From NCBI GenBank assembly GCA_029940475.1, contig JAPYUT010000029.1, positions 741 through 48,077 on the forward strand: a DNA stretch of 47,337 nt, read 5' to 3'. Shown in pieces: positions 1-7,448 of the stretch. This DNA is from Verrucomicrobiales bacterium. GTDB lineage: Bacteria > Verrucomicrobiota > Verrucomicrobiia > Verrucomicrobiales > DEV007. Numbering within the stretch: position 1 is the first letter of the stretch; every line of letters begins with the position of its first letter. The notes beneath the pieces are model-generated. The model worked only from the letters and a program-made list of their open reading frames with translations, made no database searches and had not been told where the DNA came from. A program made the position numbers and the translations under genes.

Positions 1-86
1 TTAGCGGGCTTGCGCTTAGCAGGAGCTTTGCGACGTGCTACTTTTTTTGGTGCTACTTTTTTTCGAGCAGCTTTCTTTTTTGCCAT
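1..86 (-). CDS. Lys/Ala/Arg-rich histone-H1-like peptide, 3' end off window
   Basis: Reading the minus strand from an ATG at 84-86 gives MAKKKAARKKVAPKKVARRK followed by APAKRKPA; the frame is still open at base 1, so the gene continues outside the window. Nearly every residue is Lys, Arg, Ala, Pro or Val, arranged in short AxKK/AxRK repeats like the C-terminal tail of histone H1 or bacterial H1-like nucleoid proteins. Such tails bind DNA by charge, so a nucleoid-associated role is the obvious guess, but no folded domain is visible in the 28 residues seen. There is no convincing ribosome binding site upstream. A random AT-rich frame is the main alternative, though the regular repeat argues against it. 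Confidence 0.55.
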   Translation of the reverse strand, partial: MAKKKAARKKVAPKKVARRKAPAKRKPA

Positions 87-748
87 GGCAGTTATTTTGG
101 TTGGTTATAGGCTTGTTAACGAGCCTAGGTAAAGATGTCTGTTTCTTTTTATCATGCAAACTTTTTTTATATAGCCGCAAGACGAGTAAAAAAATCAGTT
201 TAACACATTTTTTTCTCTCTACTCTGCAACGAAGCGCATCACTCCATTCTTCTTTTTTAAACACATGTTGTAGTGATCAAAAATGACTTGCTCAATGCAT
301 CTTTTTTATAAACAACCACCGCCTTGAACATCTACACCCAAACACAAAAAACTCTTTGTTATCAAGGGCTATAGCTGCCGATAACAGATATAATTTTTTT
401 GAGTCACACACTTTCATTGAAAATGACCACGCTCATTAAAAAGATTTTAACGCACGTTTTTCCCACCCAAAGTCCTCCTTACTTTCTTTCTGAAATCGCA
501 TGCTTACACCTCAATTACCCTTCATTCCAAATCGCCACGCGACATCCATGTAATCAAAAAAATAACCCGTTGTTGTGATAAAATCACTTAAAAAGCACTA
601 AGCGGACACAAAATATGCGAGCCCCATATCACTGAACAAAACCGTCATGACACGTGATGATGAGCTCAACCACTTAACAACCCGGCTGCCGTAACAAGCA
701 ACCAATCACTCTGCTAAAACCTCGGCAAGACCTCGGCAAGATCTCGTC
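87..748. other. AT-rich intergenic stretch, no gene seen
   Basis: About 660 bases separate the H1-like gene from the 3' end of ispH. It is AT-rich with many A and T runs. I see no convincing coding frame, tRNA or strong hairpin. Close to the ispH stop the 11-base unit CTCGGCAAGAY occurs twice in tandem (721-742), followed by a degraded third copy. The stretch presumably holds the promoter of the H1-like gene and the 3' untranslated region of ispH. Confidence 0.5.
721..742. repeat. Two tandem copies of an 11-bp unit
   Basis: CTCGGCAAGAC at 721-731 is followed directly by CTCGGCAAGAT at 732-742, with the start of a weak third copy after it. It lies just beyond the stop codon of ispH. No function can be assigned; it may simply be slippage. 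Confidence 0.4.
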
Positions 749-2008
749 TCATCCGCTACCCAGAATCTCCTCGCGACTGTGACCCCGAAGCTCAAACACG
801 CGTGATATCACGTCTTCGATCAAGTTGTTTGGACATGAAGCCCCCGCTGTCACCCCTACGGTAATCGTCTTTTCCAGGTTCATGATGCTGCCGGAATAGC
901 CGCTGAGTTCGGATCCCTCGGTTAAATCAAAATGCATGATCTGCTCAAGACTCTTAAGGCAATCCGCATCCCGGATGAAAAATGAAGGCACTTGTTTGCC
1001 GCCAATTTCAACAAGATGGGTTGTATTTGAGCTGTTGTAGCCACCGACAACCAACAGCATCTCCATCGGTTCCTTCAGCATCTCAAAAAGAGCATCCTGA
1101 CGCTCCTGGGTCGCCCCGCATATTGTATCAAAGAACTGAAACCTGCTGCCGGACTCTCCACCATCAACTCCCGGCTTATCCCTGTCCGCTACAGCTGCCG
1201 CTATCCGCCGTTGAAGTTCTTCTGTTTCTCCCTTTAACATTGTCGTTTGATTGGCAACCCCAATCTTTTGCAGGTGCACATCAGGGTCAAAGCCTCTTGA
1301 ATGTGCACCTTCAAACCTCGCCAGGAAATCCCGGCAATCACCTCCATTGCGAATGTAATCACATAAGTAATCACAGTCCTCGAGCGTCAATACCACAAGA
1401 TATTGTCCACCGCCACTGAGGGCCCGGCTCGCTGTCGCGCGGGTTTCCTCATGATCCGCCTTGCCGTGAATGATTGATGTATGGCCCTCCTTTGCATATT
1501 TACGGACTCTCTTCCAAACGCTCATTACATCACCACATGTAGTATCGACCATCAGGCATCCTTGACTTTCCAATTGATCCATTAATGATAACTCGGCGCC
1601 AAAGGCCGGCACAATCACCACGTCATCCTCCCCCAACTCAGAGATTCGTGCATCGGGCGACCCTCCCCCAATATTCTTGATCTCCATCTGGCGTAACTGA
1701 CGGTTAACCTCAGGATTATGAATAATTTCGCCAATCAGGTATATATTTTTGCCTGTAAACACCCGGCGCGCCGCATAGGCAAGATCAATCGCCCGCTCAA
1801 CGCCATAGCAAAAACCGAACTGTTTTGCCAATCGCACCGTGGTATTGCCTATGCTCAGCCTGCCGTCACCCTTATGTAACTTCTCGACAATCTGACTGCT
1901 GTAGTGCTTCTCCACCTCAGCCTGTACACGCTCCATGATTGCGGGAGTTCGTACATTGATACGCTTGGCATTCTTCTTCGAAAGCTCTTTTGCCTTACTC
2001 TTCGACAT
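749..2008 (-). CDS. ispH: 4-hydroxy-3-methylbut-2-enyl diphosphate reductase
   Basis: IspH (LytB) is the last enzyme of the MEP isoprenoid pathway; it reduces HMBPP to IPP and DMAPP with a [4Fe-4S] cluster in the cytoplasm. The three cluster cysteines are visible at about Cys67 (QFGFCYGVERA), Cys158 (DTTCGDV) and Cys297 (FDTICGAT). Family motifs VANQTTM, GGYNSSNTTHL and VTAGASCP are also present. At 419 residues it belongs to the longer IspH type, with an N-terminal extension and a central insertion relative to the roughly 316-residue E. coli enzyme. The frame opens at a TTG (2009-2011), but the adjacent ATG at 2006-2008 is the more likely start. It stands alone, with no other isoprenoid gene nearby. 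Confidence 0.95.
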   Translation of the reverse strand: MSKSKAKELSKKNAKRINVRTPAIMERVQAEVEKHYSSQIVEKLHKGDGRLSIGNTTVRLAKQFGFCYGVERAIDLAYAARRVFTGKNIYLIGEIIHNPEVNRQLRQMEIKNIGGGSPDARISELGEDDVVIVPAFGAELSLMDQLESQGCLMVDTTCGDVMSVWKRVRKYAKEGHTSIIHGKADHEETRATASRALSGGGQYLVVLTLEDCDYLCDYIRNGGDCRDFLARFEGAHSRGFDPDVHLQKIGVANQTTMLKGETEELQRRIAAAVADRDKPGVDGGESGSRFQFFDTICGATQERQDALFEMLKEPMEMLLVVGGYNSSNTTHLVEIGGKQVPSFFIRDADCLKSLEQIMHFDLTEGSELSGYSGSIMNLEKTITVGVTAGASCPNNLIEDVISRVFELRGHSREEILGSG

Positions 2009-2189
2009 CAATCGGATCAGTTTTTAGTATGTGATTACAAACGACATGAGATCGTTAAAATAGCAACCTCCGTGACAAGTGGAAATTTAGAAGGAATCAA
2101 CGTTATCTAAAAAAACGAAACCTCCACATTTCCCGAAATAAAAAATATTCCGCTACCTTTAAATGTGGGTGCCTTTCTCAGATACCTTC

Positions 2190-2215
2190 TTAATGCCCGT
2201 AATTACGGGCATTAA
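2190..2215. promoter_or_regulatory. Perfect 26-bp palindrome, operator candidate
   Basis: The half site TTAATGCCCGTAA is mirrored exactly to give a 26-bp perfect dyad without a spacer. It lies 29 bases upstream of the TTGACA element and 182 bases from the ispH start, which suits a dimeric repressor or activator site. A T-rich tract follows on the + strand, so a terminator is an alternative. However, no + strand gene ends here and a hairpin would have to open its centre to form a loop. Confidence 0.45.
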
Positions 2216-2244
2216 TAGTAATTTTATTTTTATTTTATTAATAT

Positions 2245-2272
2245 TTGACATAACTTAAACAATTACTATCAT
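2245..2272 (+). promoter_or_regulatory. Sigma-70-like promoter candidate
   Basis: TTGACA (2245-2250) is a perfect -35 hexamer; 16 bases later TATCAT (2267-2272) differs from the -10 consensus by one base. The region around it is very AT-rich. A transcript would start near 2279, right at a small stem-loop. Confidence 0.45.
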
Positions 2273-2278
2273 TTATAA

Positions 2279-2358
2279 CGTTACTTTTCAGTAACTGTTT
2301 GTTTGTGTTTCATGTTGTAAAGAACGTCCGGTTCCCTGAACCGGACGTTCTTTGTTTT
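2279..2358 (+). ncRNA. Candidate small RNA or attenuator leader (~80 nt)
   Basis: Between the promoter-like pair and a terminator-like hairpin there is room for an RNA of about 80 bases. It would start with a stem GTTACT/AGTAAC around a TTTC loop (2280-2295), have a U/G-rich single-stranded middle, and end in a 15-bp stem with a U-rich tail. No open frame fits between. It could be a free small RNA, or a leader that attenuates the gene starting at 2415. No known RNA family is recognised, so this rests on layout only. Confidence 0.35.
2319..2358 (+). terminator. Rho-independent terminator-like hairpin
   Basis: A perfect 15-bp stem (AAAGAACGTCCGGTT, 2319-2333, with its complement at 2339-2353) closes a CCCTG loop and runs into TTCTTTGTTTT. 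The 5' A tract pairing with a U-rich 3' arm and tail is the usual intrinsic-terminator shape for + strand transcription. On the minus strand there is no U tract after the stem. Confidence 0.6.
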
Positions 2359-2414
2359 CCGGAAAGGCTCAGGGCCACTGCCCAGCCATTCCTATCCCGG
2401 CTGTTAGCCAAGAA

Positions 2415-2795
2415 ATGATCTCCAGATCGAAAGCCCGCCATGCAGAGGTAGACGGTGCCAAGTTCCGCTACAAGATGTCCACCACTCCGAGGTCTCGCGG
2501 TATTTACGACCTTAACATTACAGTCCAGAGCGAGGCTCATAATGGGTGTAGGCTCCGGGTAGTCGGTCTAGTTCAGCGCGATAGTCAGATTCTTCCTCCC
2601 TGCGACGAGTTCGATTACACGTGGTATCCCACCGTGTGCCGTCTCCATGTTGAATTGTTTATCGAACACGCCATTAACAAAGGATGGAAATTTCGAGATC
2701 GCCGCAAGGACTTCCTCCTCGAAGCCACGAACGAGGTTTTCCGAATGGATGGCTGGCCCCAAAAAACCAGCTTCGAGGTTGCTGACCCGAACTGA
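2415..2795 (+). CDS. Small orphan protein (126 aa)
   Basis: From the ATG at 2415 the frame encodes 126 residues with the look of a real globular protein: a basic start (ISRSKARHAEVDGAKFRYKM), a predicted beta segment (GIYDLNITVQ), then FDYTWYPTVCRL and an amphipathic helix ending EHAINKGWKF. The pattern of a short two-strand region followed by helix and INKGW resembles small single-domain proteins found near toxin/immunity or cassette genes, but I do not recognise a named family. The frame reaches back to a TTG at 2352 inside the hairpin; the ATG is preferred. No signal peptide or membrane segment is seen. The opposite strand also has open frames here, so this could still be spurious. Confidence 0.5.
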   Translation: MISRSKARHAEVDGAKFRYKMSTTPRSRGIYDLNITVQSEAHNGCRLRVVGLVQRDSQILPPCDEFDYTWYPTVCRLHVELFIEHAINKGWKFRDRRKDFLLEATNEVFRMDGWPQKTSFEVADPN

Positions 2796-2966
2796 AGCAA
2801 TCAATGCGGCTAACAAGAGTATGAAGGCGACATCTAACCCTTGGGGAGGCGCAGAGTCATGTGGCTTCGAGAAAGTCGCTTGAACTTAGAAAGCCGGTTG
2901 GCGTCGGTTGGATGCGCCTTATACTGGACGTTATCCAATAATGAACATCAACCGGGTCAAGGCTAA

Positions 2967-3995
2967 TCATTCGCAATGAAACATGCCTGCAGTATCCTCA
3001 ATAAACGGCAAGTGCGTATCCAGACCCAGCTCAAAACGCTGACGCAATGCCGCTGAACAATCCCCTGGGCCTTTTGGAAACTCCTCAAGAATTGCTGCCA
3101 TTAAATCAAACAGGCCCTCAATATCGCCGAGTTCCACAAACTCCGGCGAAATTAAATTTTGCTCTCCACAGTTATGGTAATTACCCAGCGGTACCGATAT
3201 CCCTGCAGTTCGAATTCCATATGCCTGCAAGCCCGAAGCCTCACAAGCTCCCCGGTCAAGCAATGCGCGCTGGATCTTCAACGACCGCCGTTGCGCTACC
3301 GCAAGCATCGAAGCGGTGGTTGCGTGATCAAAGGTCGAGATGCGGTCGCCTACACGGCACATTGGCCCCCCTCCCATCATCGCCCTGTCCACCGCCACAC
3401 TCGTCTCAATGGACACGAAGCATGCATCGGGTTTAAACGGCCACGATTGCGCAAGTTTTATCGCACCCACAAACCCCACCTCTTCGGCACGGGTAAACAC
3501 CGCACTGCATGAAAGTTCAATCCCTGAGCGATCCAGGGCAATCAATAAGGCCACGATAACCGCACAACCGATGAGATCATCACAGGCGCGTGACCATATC
3601 TGCGTCCCGCGCAACTCAAAGGCCGGAAGGTCCCACATCGCAAACTGGTCGAATTCCTTGATCGGAAAACCCTGACGTAAATAGGATTCCGGCACGCCTC
3701 CCAAAAAAGCAAACCGGTCACGAACCTTGAATGTCTCCGGATGATATCCCGATTCTACCGGCACCTCGACAAACCCGGGATGATCCATGTGCGAGCCAAA
3801 AATCCATCCGGGTGACCCGTCGCAATCACCGTGACGCACTACCAGGTTTCCAAACTCATCCTCATCGACTTTGACGGAAGAACACGGGTCAAGCAGGCGA
3901 ATAATCACGTCCCTAATATGATATTCGTGGAAAGGTGCCGTTGGGACACTAAGAATAGTCTCTAGAATTTCATGTAAATGTCCCCTATCCATCAT
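2967..3995 (-). CDS. M42/M20-type metallo-aminopeptidase
   Basis: This is a cytoplasmic dinuclear-zinc peptidase of the M20/M42 clan. Candidate metal and catalytic residues are visible: SHMDHPG (His69, Asp71), the bridging aspartate in ACDDLIG (about 139-140), the catalytic glutamate pair in TRAEEVGF (171-172), an acidic ligand in VSIET, and a late histidine in GNYHNCGE. M42 enzymes remove N-terminal residues from peptides; the exact substrate cannot be told. The frame opens at a TTG (4035-4037) that would overlap the divergent neighbour's start. The ATG pair at 3990-3995 gives 342 or 341 residues, normal for the family. Its start is only about 32 bases from the divergent acyltransferase start. 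Confidence 0.8.
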   Translation of the reverse strand: MMDRGHLHEILETILSVPTAPFHEYHIRDVIIRLLDPCSSVKVDEDEFGNLVVRHGDCDGSPGWIFGSHMDHPGFVEVPVESGYHPETFKVRDRFAFLGGVPESYLRQGFPIKEFDQFAMWDLPAFELRGTQIWSRACDDLIGCAVIVALLIALDRSGIELSCSAVFTRAEEVGFVGAIKLAQSWPFKPDACFVSIETSVAVDRAMMGGGPMCRVGDRISTFDHATTASMLAVAQRRSLKIQRALLDRGACEASGLQAYGIRTAGISVPLGNYHNCGEQNLISPEFVELGDIEGLFDLMAAILEEFPKGPGDCSAALRQRFELGLDTHLPFIEDTAGMFHCE

Positions 3996-4027
3996 ATCAG
4001 CCTCACAAATGAGACCGACAGTTGAAC

Positions 4028-5017
4028 ATGCCTTCAATCGCTAAGCAACTCCGTTACCGGCTTGAATGGTTGACCATTACAGTAATGGCAAAATTCATCC
4101 CTCTGCTTCCACGTGCAATTCTACTTGCACTGGCAAGTGGCTTGGGACGCGTTGCCTACCTGTTCGACAGGCGTGGACGTGAGAGTGCCCTTGCCAATGT
4201 CCGCTCAGCAATGGCTTGCGGCAACCTGCCGCACGCAAATCCCGAGAACCTTGTAAAGGAAAGTTACCGGCTCTTTGCCCGCAGTGCATGTGATCTATTC
4301 TGGTCCGCGCGCCTGGATAAGGAAAATTATTCGCAATTTATTCAGGTCGACATTGAAGATCAGGCCGCCTTCGATCAAGCCACCAAAGAAGGAGCAATCT
4401 GGGTAACTCCACATTACGGTAATTTTGAATGGATCAGCCTGATGATGGGTTACCGGGGGCACCCTCTCACCCTCGTTGCCCAGGACTTCAAGAACCCCCT
4501 GCTCACCAAGATCTTCAGTCATCAACGGCAACGCAGCGGACACAGGGTTATTCCCTCCCACCGGGCAATGATTCGCCTTCTTAAAGGATTGCGTGCCGGC
4601 GAGCACGCTGCATTTTTAACCGATCTAACCGTTCAGCCTGACAACGCTGCCATAGCAATCCGCTGTTTCTCACTGCTGACCTGCGTCACCGGGCTGCATG
4701 CCTTACTACACGAGCGCACCGGAGCAAAATTAATTCCCGGTATGGCAATACCCTGTTCGGATGGAACATACCTGATGAAAGTTCTCGCGCCGCTGGAAAT
4801 ACCTCCTAACTGCCCGCCCGCCGAGATTGCACAGCAGTGCTGGGATGCTTTCGAGTCATGTATACGGGACTTTCCGCAACCCTGGCTCTGGATGTATAAA
4901 CACTGGAGATACCGTCCGGAAGTTGATGGAGACAGGTATCCAGCCTATGCCAATCGCTCAAAGAAATTTGATCGCTGGCTGGAGGGTGCCAAGCACAAAG
5001 ATGACATGGAACAATAG
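4028..5017 (+). CDS. Lipid A acyltransferase, LpxL/HtrB family
   Basis: The protein (329 aa) is a membrane-associated late acyltransferase that adds a fatty acyl chain to a lipid A precursor, or a related family member acting on another lipid. The signature HYGNFEW (His129-x4-Glu134) is the catalytic H-x4-E/D motif. It is preceded by an N-terminal hydrophobic stretch (FIPLLPRAILLALASGLGRV) and the usual RRGRESALANVRSAM segment. The length fits LpxL/LpxM proteins. The frame opens at TTG 4022; the ATG at 4028 is preferred. Its presence supports an outer membrane with lipid A. The gene ends 70 bases before the convergent end of ftsH. Which acyl position it modifies cannot be decided. Confidence 0.85.
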   Translation: MPSIAKQLRYRLEWLTITVMAKFIPLLPRAILLALASGLGRVAYLFDRRGRESALANVRSAMACGNLPHANPENLVKESYRLFARSACDLFWSARLDKENYSQFIQVDIEDQAAFDQATKEGAIWVTPHYGNFEWISLMMGYRGHPLTLVAQDFKNPLLTKIFSHQRQRSGHRVIPSHRAMIRLLKGLRAGEHAAFLTDLTVQPDNAAIAIRCFSLLTCVTGLHALLHERTGAKLIPGMAIPCSDGTYLMKVLAPLEIPPNCPPAEIAQQCWDAFESCIRDFPQPWLWMYKHWRYRPEVDGDRYPAYANRSKKFDRWLEGAKHKDDMEQ

Positions 5018-5047
5018 CAGGATCTCACAATCCTCCTGCTGCTATTG
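5012..5047. terminator. Imperfect hairpin between convergent genes
   Basis: CAATAGCAG (5012-5020) pairs with CTGCTATTG (5039-5047), and the intervening GGAT/ATCC bases can extend the helix with a bulge. It spans the stop of the acyltransferase gene and sits before the convergent end of ftsH, so it may terminate transcripts from either side. There is no clear U tract. Confidence 0.35.
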
Positions 5048-5086
5048 CAAACAGAACCAAGGCGAAAAAAATCAGGGATCTTGCTC

Positions 5087-7180
5087 TTAAGCACCTGCCG
5101 CAGCCTGATCGCCCCATAAACCTGAACTCTCCTCGGCCGAATGATCATCATCAGCAACTCTCGGCTTTTCCGCTTCCTCAGCAGGGAACTCAGGTGGTTG
5201 CGGGCTTGCAGGCGGATCACTCATTACTCCATCTTTCATCAAATCACGAATATGGGAGGCGTTCAGGGTTTCATATTCAAGCAGTGCCTTGGCAATAAGC
5301 TCAAGTTCATGCTTATGCTCCAGCAACATTTCCTTTGCCTTACCATATGCGTTATCGATGAAGCGCTTCATCTCATGATCAATCTTCCGCGCAGTGTCCT
5401 CAGAATAAGAACGACTGCTCGTCATGTCACGGGCGAGGAAGGTGTGCTCATGGTGATCGCCATACTCAATCATTCCCAACTCTTCACTCATTCCCCACTG
5501 GCAAACCATCTTGCGGGCCACATCAGTCGCCATCTTGATATCCCCTCCAGCACCATTTGTAACATCTCCAAACACGATCTCCTCAGCAACACGCCCTCCC
5601 ATTGAGACGATGAGATGATCAATCATTTCAAACTTGCGCTGAGTATACTTGTCTTCCTCAGGAAGAAACATGGTTACTCCCAGGGCAGGACCACGGGGGA
5701 TGATGGTAACCTTGTGCAACGGATCAGTATGCTCCAGAAGTTCGTTAAGAATCGCATGCCCTGCCTCATGATAAGCGGTATTCTGTTTTTCCTTCTCACT
5801 AAGGGCAAGACTGCGGCGCTCCTTGCCCCAGCGCACCTTGTCACGAGATTCCTCCAATTCACTCAGGGTTATTGCCATAAGGCCTCTTCTGGCAGCCAGT
5901 AGTGCCGCCTCATTGATCACATTTGCCAATTCCGCACCGGAATAACCCGGTGTGCCACGCGCCACAATTCCCAAATCCACACTCTCGGCCATCTTTACCT
6001 TCTTGGCATGGACATCGAGAATCGCATGGCGTCCTTTAACATCCGGAAGGGCCACCGTAACCTGCCTGTCGAAGCGCCCGGGTCGCAACAATGCCGGATC
6101 AAGGACATCCGGACGGTTGGTTGCCGCAATAATAATTACCCCCTCCTGAGTATCAAACCCATCCATTTCCACCAACAGCGCATTCAATGTCTGCTCGCGC
6201 TCATCATGCCCTCCCCCCAAACCATGTCCGCGATGCCGTCCAACAGCATCTATCTCATCAATGAAAATCAGGCACGGTGCGTGTTTTTGACCCTGTTCAA
6301 ACATATCGCGCACACGCGATGCCCCCACGCCAACAAACATTTCCACGAAATCTGATCCACTAATGCTAAAGAAAGGCACATCCGCCTCTCCCGCGATGGC
6401 CCTCGCCAGCAAGGTCTTCCCGGTTCCAGGTGCTCCCACCATAAGCACCCCTTTGGGAATCTGGCCGCCAAGTCGCTGAAATTTCTTTGGATCTTTCAGG
6501 AATTCAACGAGTTCCCATACCTCCTCCTTCGCCTCATTTACCCCGGCCACATCCTTGAAAGTTGTCTTATTGGTTTCCATCTCCAACTTCTTCGCTTTGC
6601 TTTTGCCAAAGCTCATCGCACCACGTCCGGCCATACGCATTTGCTGACGGAAGAAAAAATAAAGAATTAAAAGAATCAGGAGTATCGGCAGCAACCCAAG
6701 CAACACACTACTCAACATGTTACTGTCGATTTCAACAGTGTAGGTTAAAGGCTTACGCTCGGAACCCCCTTCGCCCTCGCCTGCAGCCCCATCCTCCTTG
6801 CCACTGAGAAGTTGCTTCAACTCTTCCTTCTGGAATTCTATATTGATAAGAACCTTGAACCCCATTGCCTCTTGCTTTGCATCCCCCGAACCCGTGGGCA
6901 GAAGCTTGCCCATCAGGTACTCCTCGGCACTGCCCTCCTTAGTGACAAGACGCAGTGGTTCTTTGTCATCAACCTGGCCGCCCTTAACATATTCAACGAA
7001 TTTGTGCCACTGGATGGTTTTCAACTTCCCCGCCTCGCTTTTGGCGGTAAATGCCGCTACGATCAACATGACCGCAATCGATAACAAGATCAGGCCACGC
7101 CAGTTAAAAGACGGTTCTCCATTCCCGGTATTTTTGGGATCTTCATCACCCCCGGGGCGTTTGGACTCATGATCAGGCAT
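5087..7180 (-). CDS. ftsH: ATP-dependent zinc metalloprotease FtsH
   Basis: FtsH is a membrane-anchored hexameric AAA+ protease that degrades misfolded membrane proteins and regulatory proteins. Two membrane segments are visible (about 30-46 and 158-177) around a periplasmic domain. The AAA module carries Walker A GAPGTGKT (249-256), Walker B LIFIDEID (304-311) and the second region of homology ([20 protein letters not shown]). The M41 zinc site HEAGH is at 471-475. At 697 residues it is slightly longer than E. coli FtsH because of an acidic Gly/Glu-rich insert in the periplasmic part and a Pro/Glu-rich tail. The ATG at 7178-7180 is a clear start. It is divergent from an ABC transporter gene. 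Confidence 0.96.
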   Translation of the reverse strand: MPDHESKRPGGDEDPKNTGNGEPSFNWRGLILLSIAVMLIVAAFTAKSEAGKLKTIQWHKFVEYVKGGQVDDKEPLRLVTKEGSAEEYLMGKLLPTGSGDAKQEAMGFKVLINIEFQKEELKQLLSGKEDGAAGEGEGGSERKPLTYTVEIDSNMLSSVLLGLLPILLILLILYFFFRQQMRMAGRGAMSFGKSKAKKLEMETNKTTFKDVAGVNEAKEEVWELVEFLKDPKKFQRLGGQIPKGVLMVGAPGTGKTLLARAIAGEADVPFFSISGSDFVEMFVGVGASRVRDMFEQGQKHAPCLIFIDEIDAVGRHRGHGLGGGHDEREQTLNALLVEMDGFDTQEGVIIIAATNRPDVLDPALLRPGRFDRQVTVALPDVKGRHAILDVHAKKVKMAESVDLGIVARGTPGYSGAELANVINEAALLAARRGLMAITLSELEESRDKVRWGKERRSLALSEKEKQNTAYHEAGHAILNELLEHTDPLHKVTIIPRGPALGVTMFLPEEDKYTQRKFEMIDHLIVSMGGRVAEEIVFGDVTNGAGGDIKMATDVARKMVCQWGMSEELGMIEYGDHHEHTFLARDMTSSRSYSEDTARKIDHEMKRFIDNAYGKAKEMLLEHKHELELIAKALLEYETLNASHIRDLMKDGVMSDPPASPQPPEFPAEEAEKPRVADDDHSAEESSGLWGDQAAAGA

Positions 7181-7233
7181 AATGGACTTAATAAGGTAAC
7201 TTCAGGCATGGGCTTCTTGGGACACCGACACCG

Positions 7234-7248
7234 GGTAGTGACACTACC
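7234..7248. promoter_or_regulatory. 15-nt inverted repeat in ftsH/ABC divergent region
   Basis: GGTAGTG-A-CACTACC is a perfect 7-bp dyad around a single central base, 53 bases upstream of the ftsH start and about 200 upstream of the ABC gene. It could be a regulator site for ftsH, but chance cannot be excluded for a site this short. Confidence 0.3.
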
Positions 7249-7448
7249 ACAAACCAAGCTCAGGGGCAATTGGACGATTCCCCGGAATACTATCCCGGTC
7301 CTTCTCCAACTTGCCGATTCCCAAGGTGTAGCGGTATGGTATCTTTGCATGACGCCATCCGCGTTTGTCAGAAACCCTCTGATCCCAAGCGGAATGGAAA
7401 GCTGTTCGGAGGCCTGGAGTTCCAATAAATAGCAACAAATCACAACAA

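Larger units (their letters stand above)
2009..2414. other. Intergenic region with palindrome, promoter-like pair and hairpins
   Basis: This 400-base gap separates ispH (-) from a small + strand gene. The first 180 bases must hold the ispH promoter, though I could not pick out a good one. The right half holds an ordered set of signals listed separately: a perfect 26-bp palindrome, a TTGACA/TATCAT pair on the + strand, a small stem-loop at the predicted transcript start and a strong terminator-like hairpin. Confidence 0.5.

Noticed and set aside
2310..2816. Minus-strand open frames opposite the gene at 2415
   Set aside because: They split into two frames separated by a stop, lack starts with support and look like shadows of the + strand frame.
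2833..2915. Integron attC-like core pair: ATCTAAC and GTTGGAT downstream of the orphan gene
   Set aside because: The inner arms are not complementary, there is only one such site and no integrase; two 7-base degenerate matches are expected by chance.
7090..7443. 117-aa minus-strand frame between ftsH and the ABC gene
   Set aside because: Overlaps the ftsH start in another frame, Cys/Pro-rich without family likeness; probably noise.
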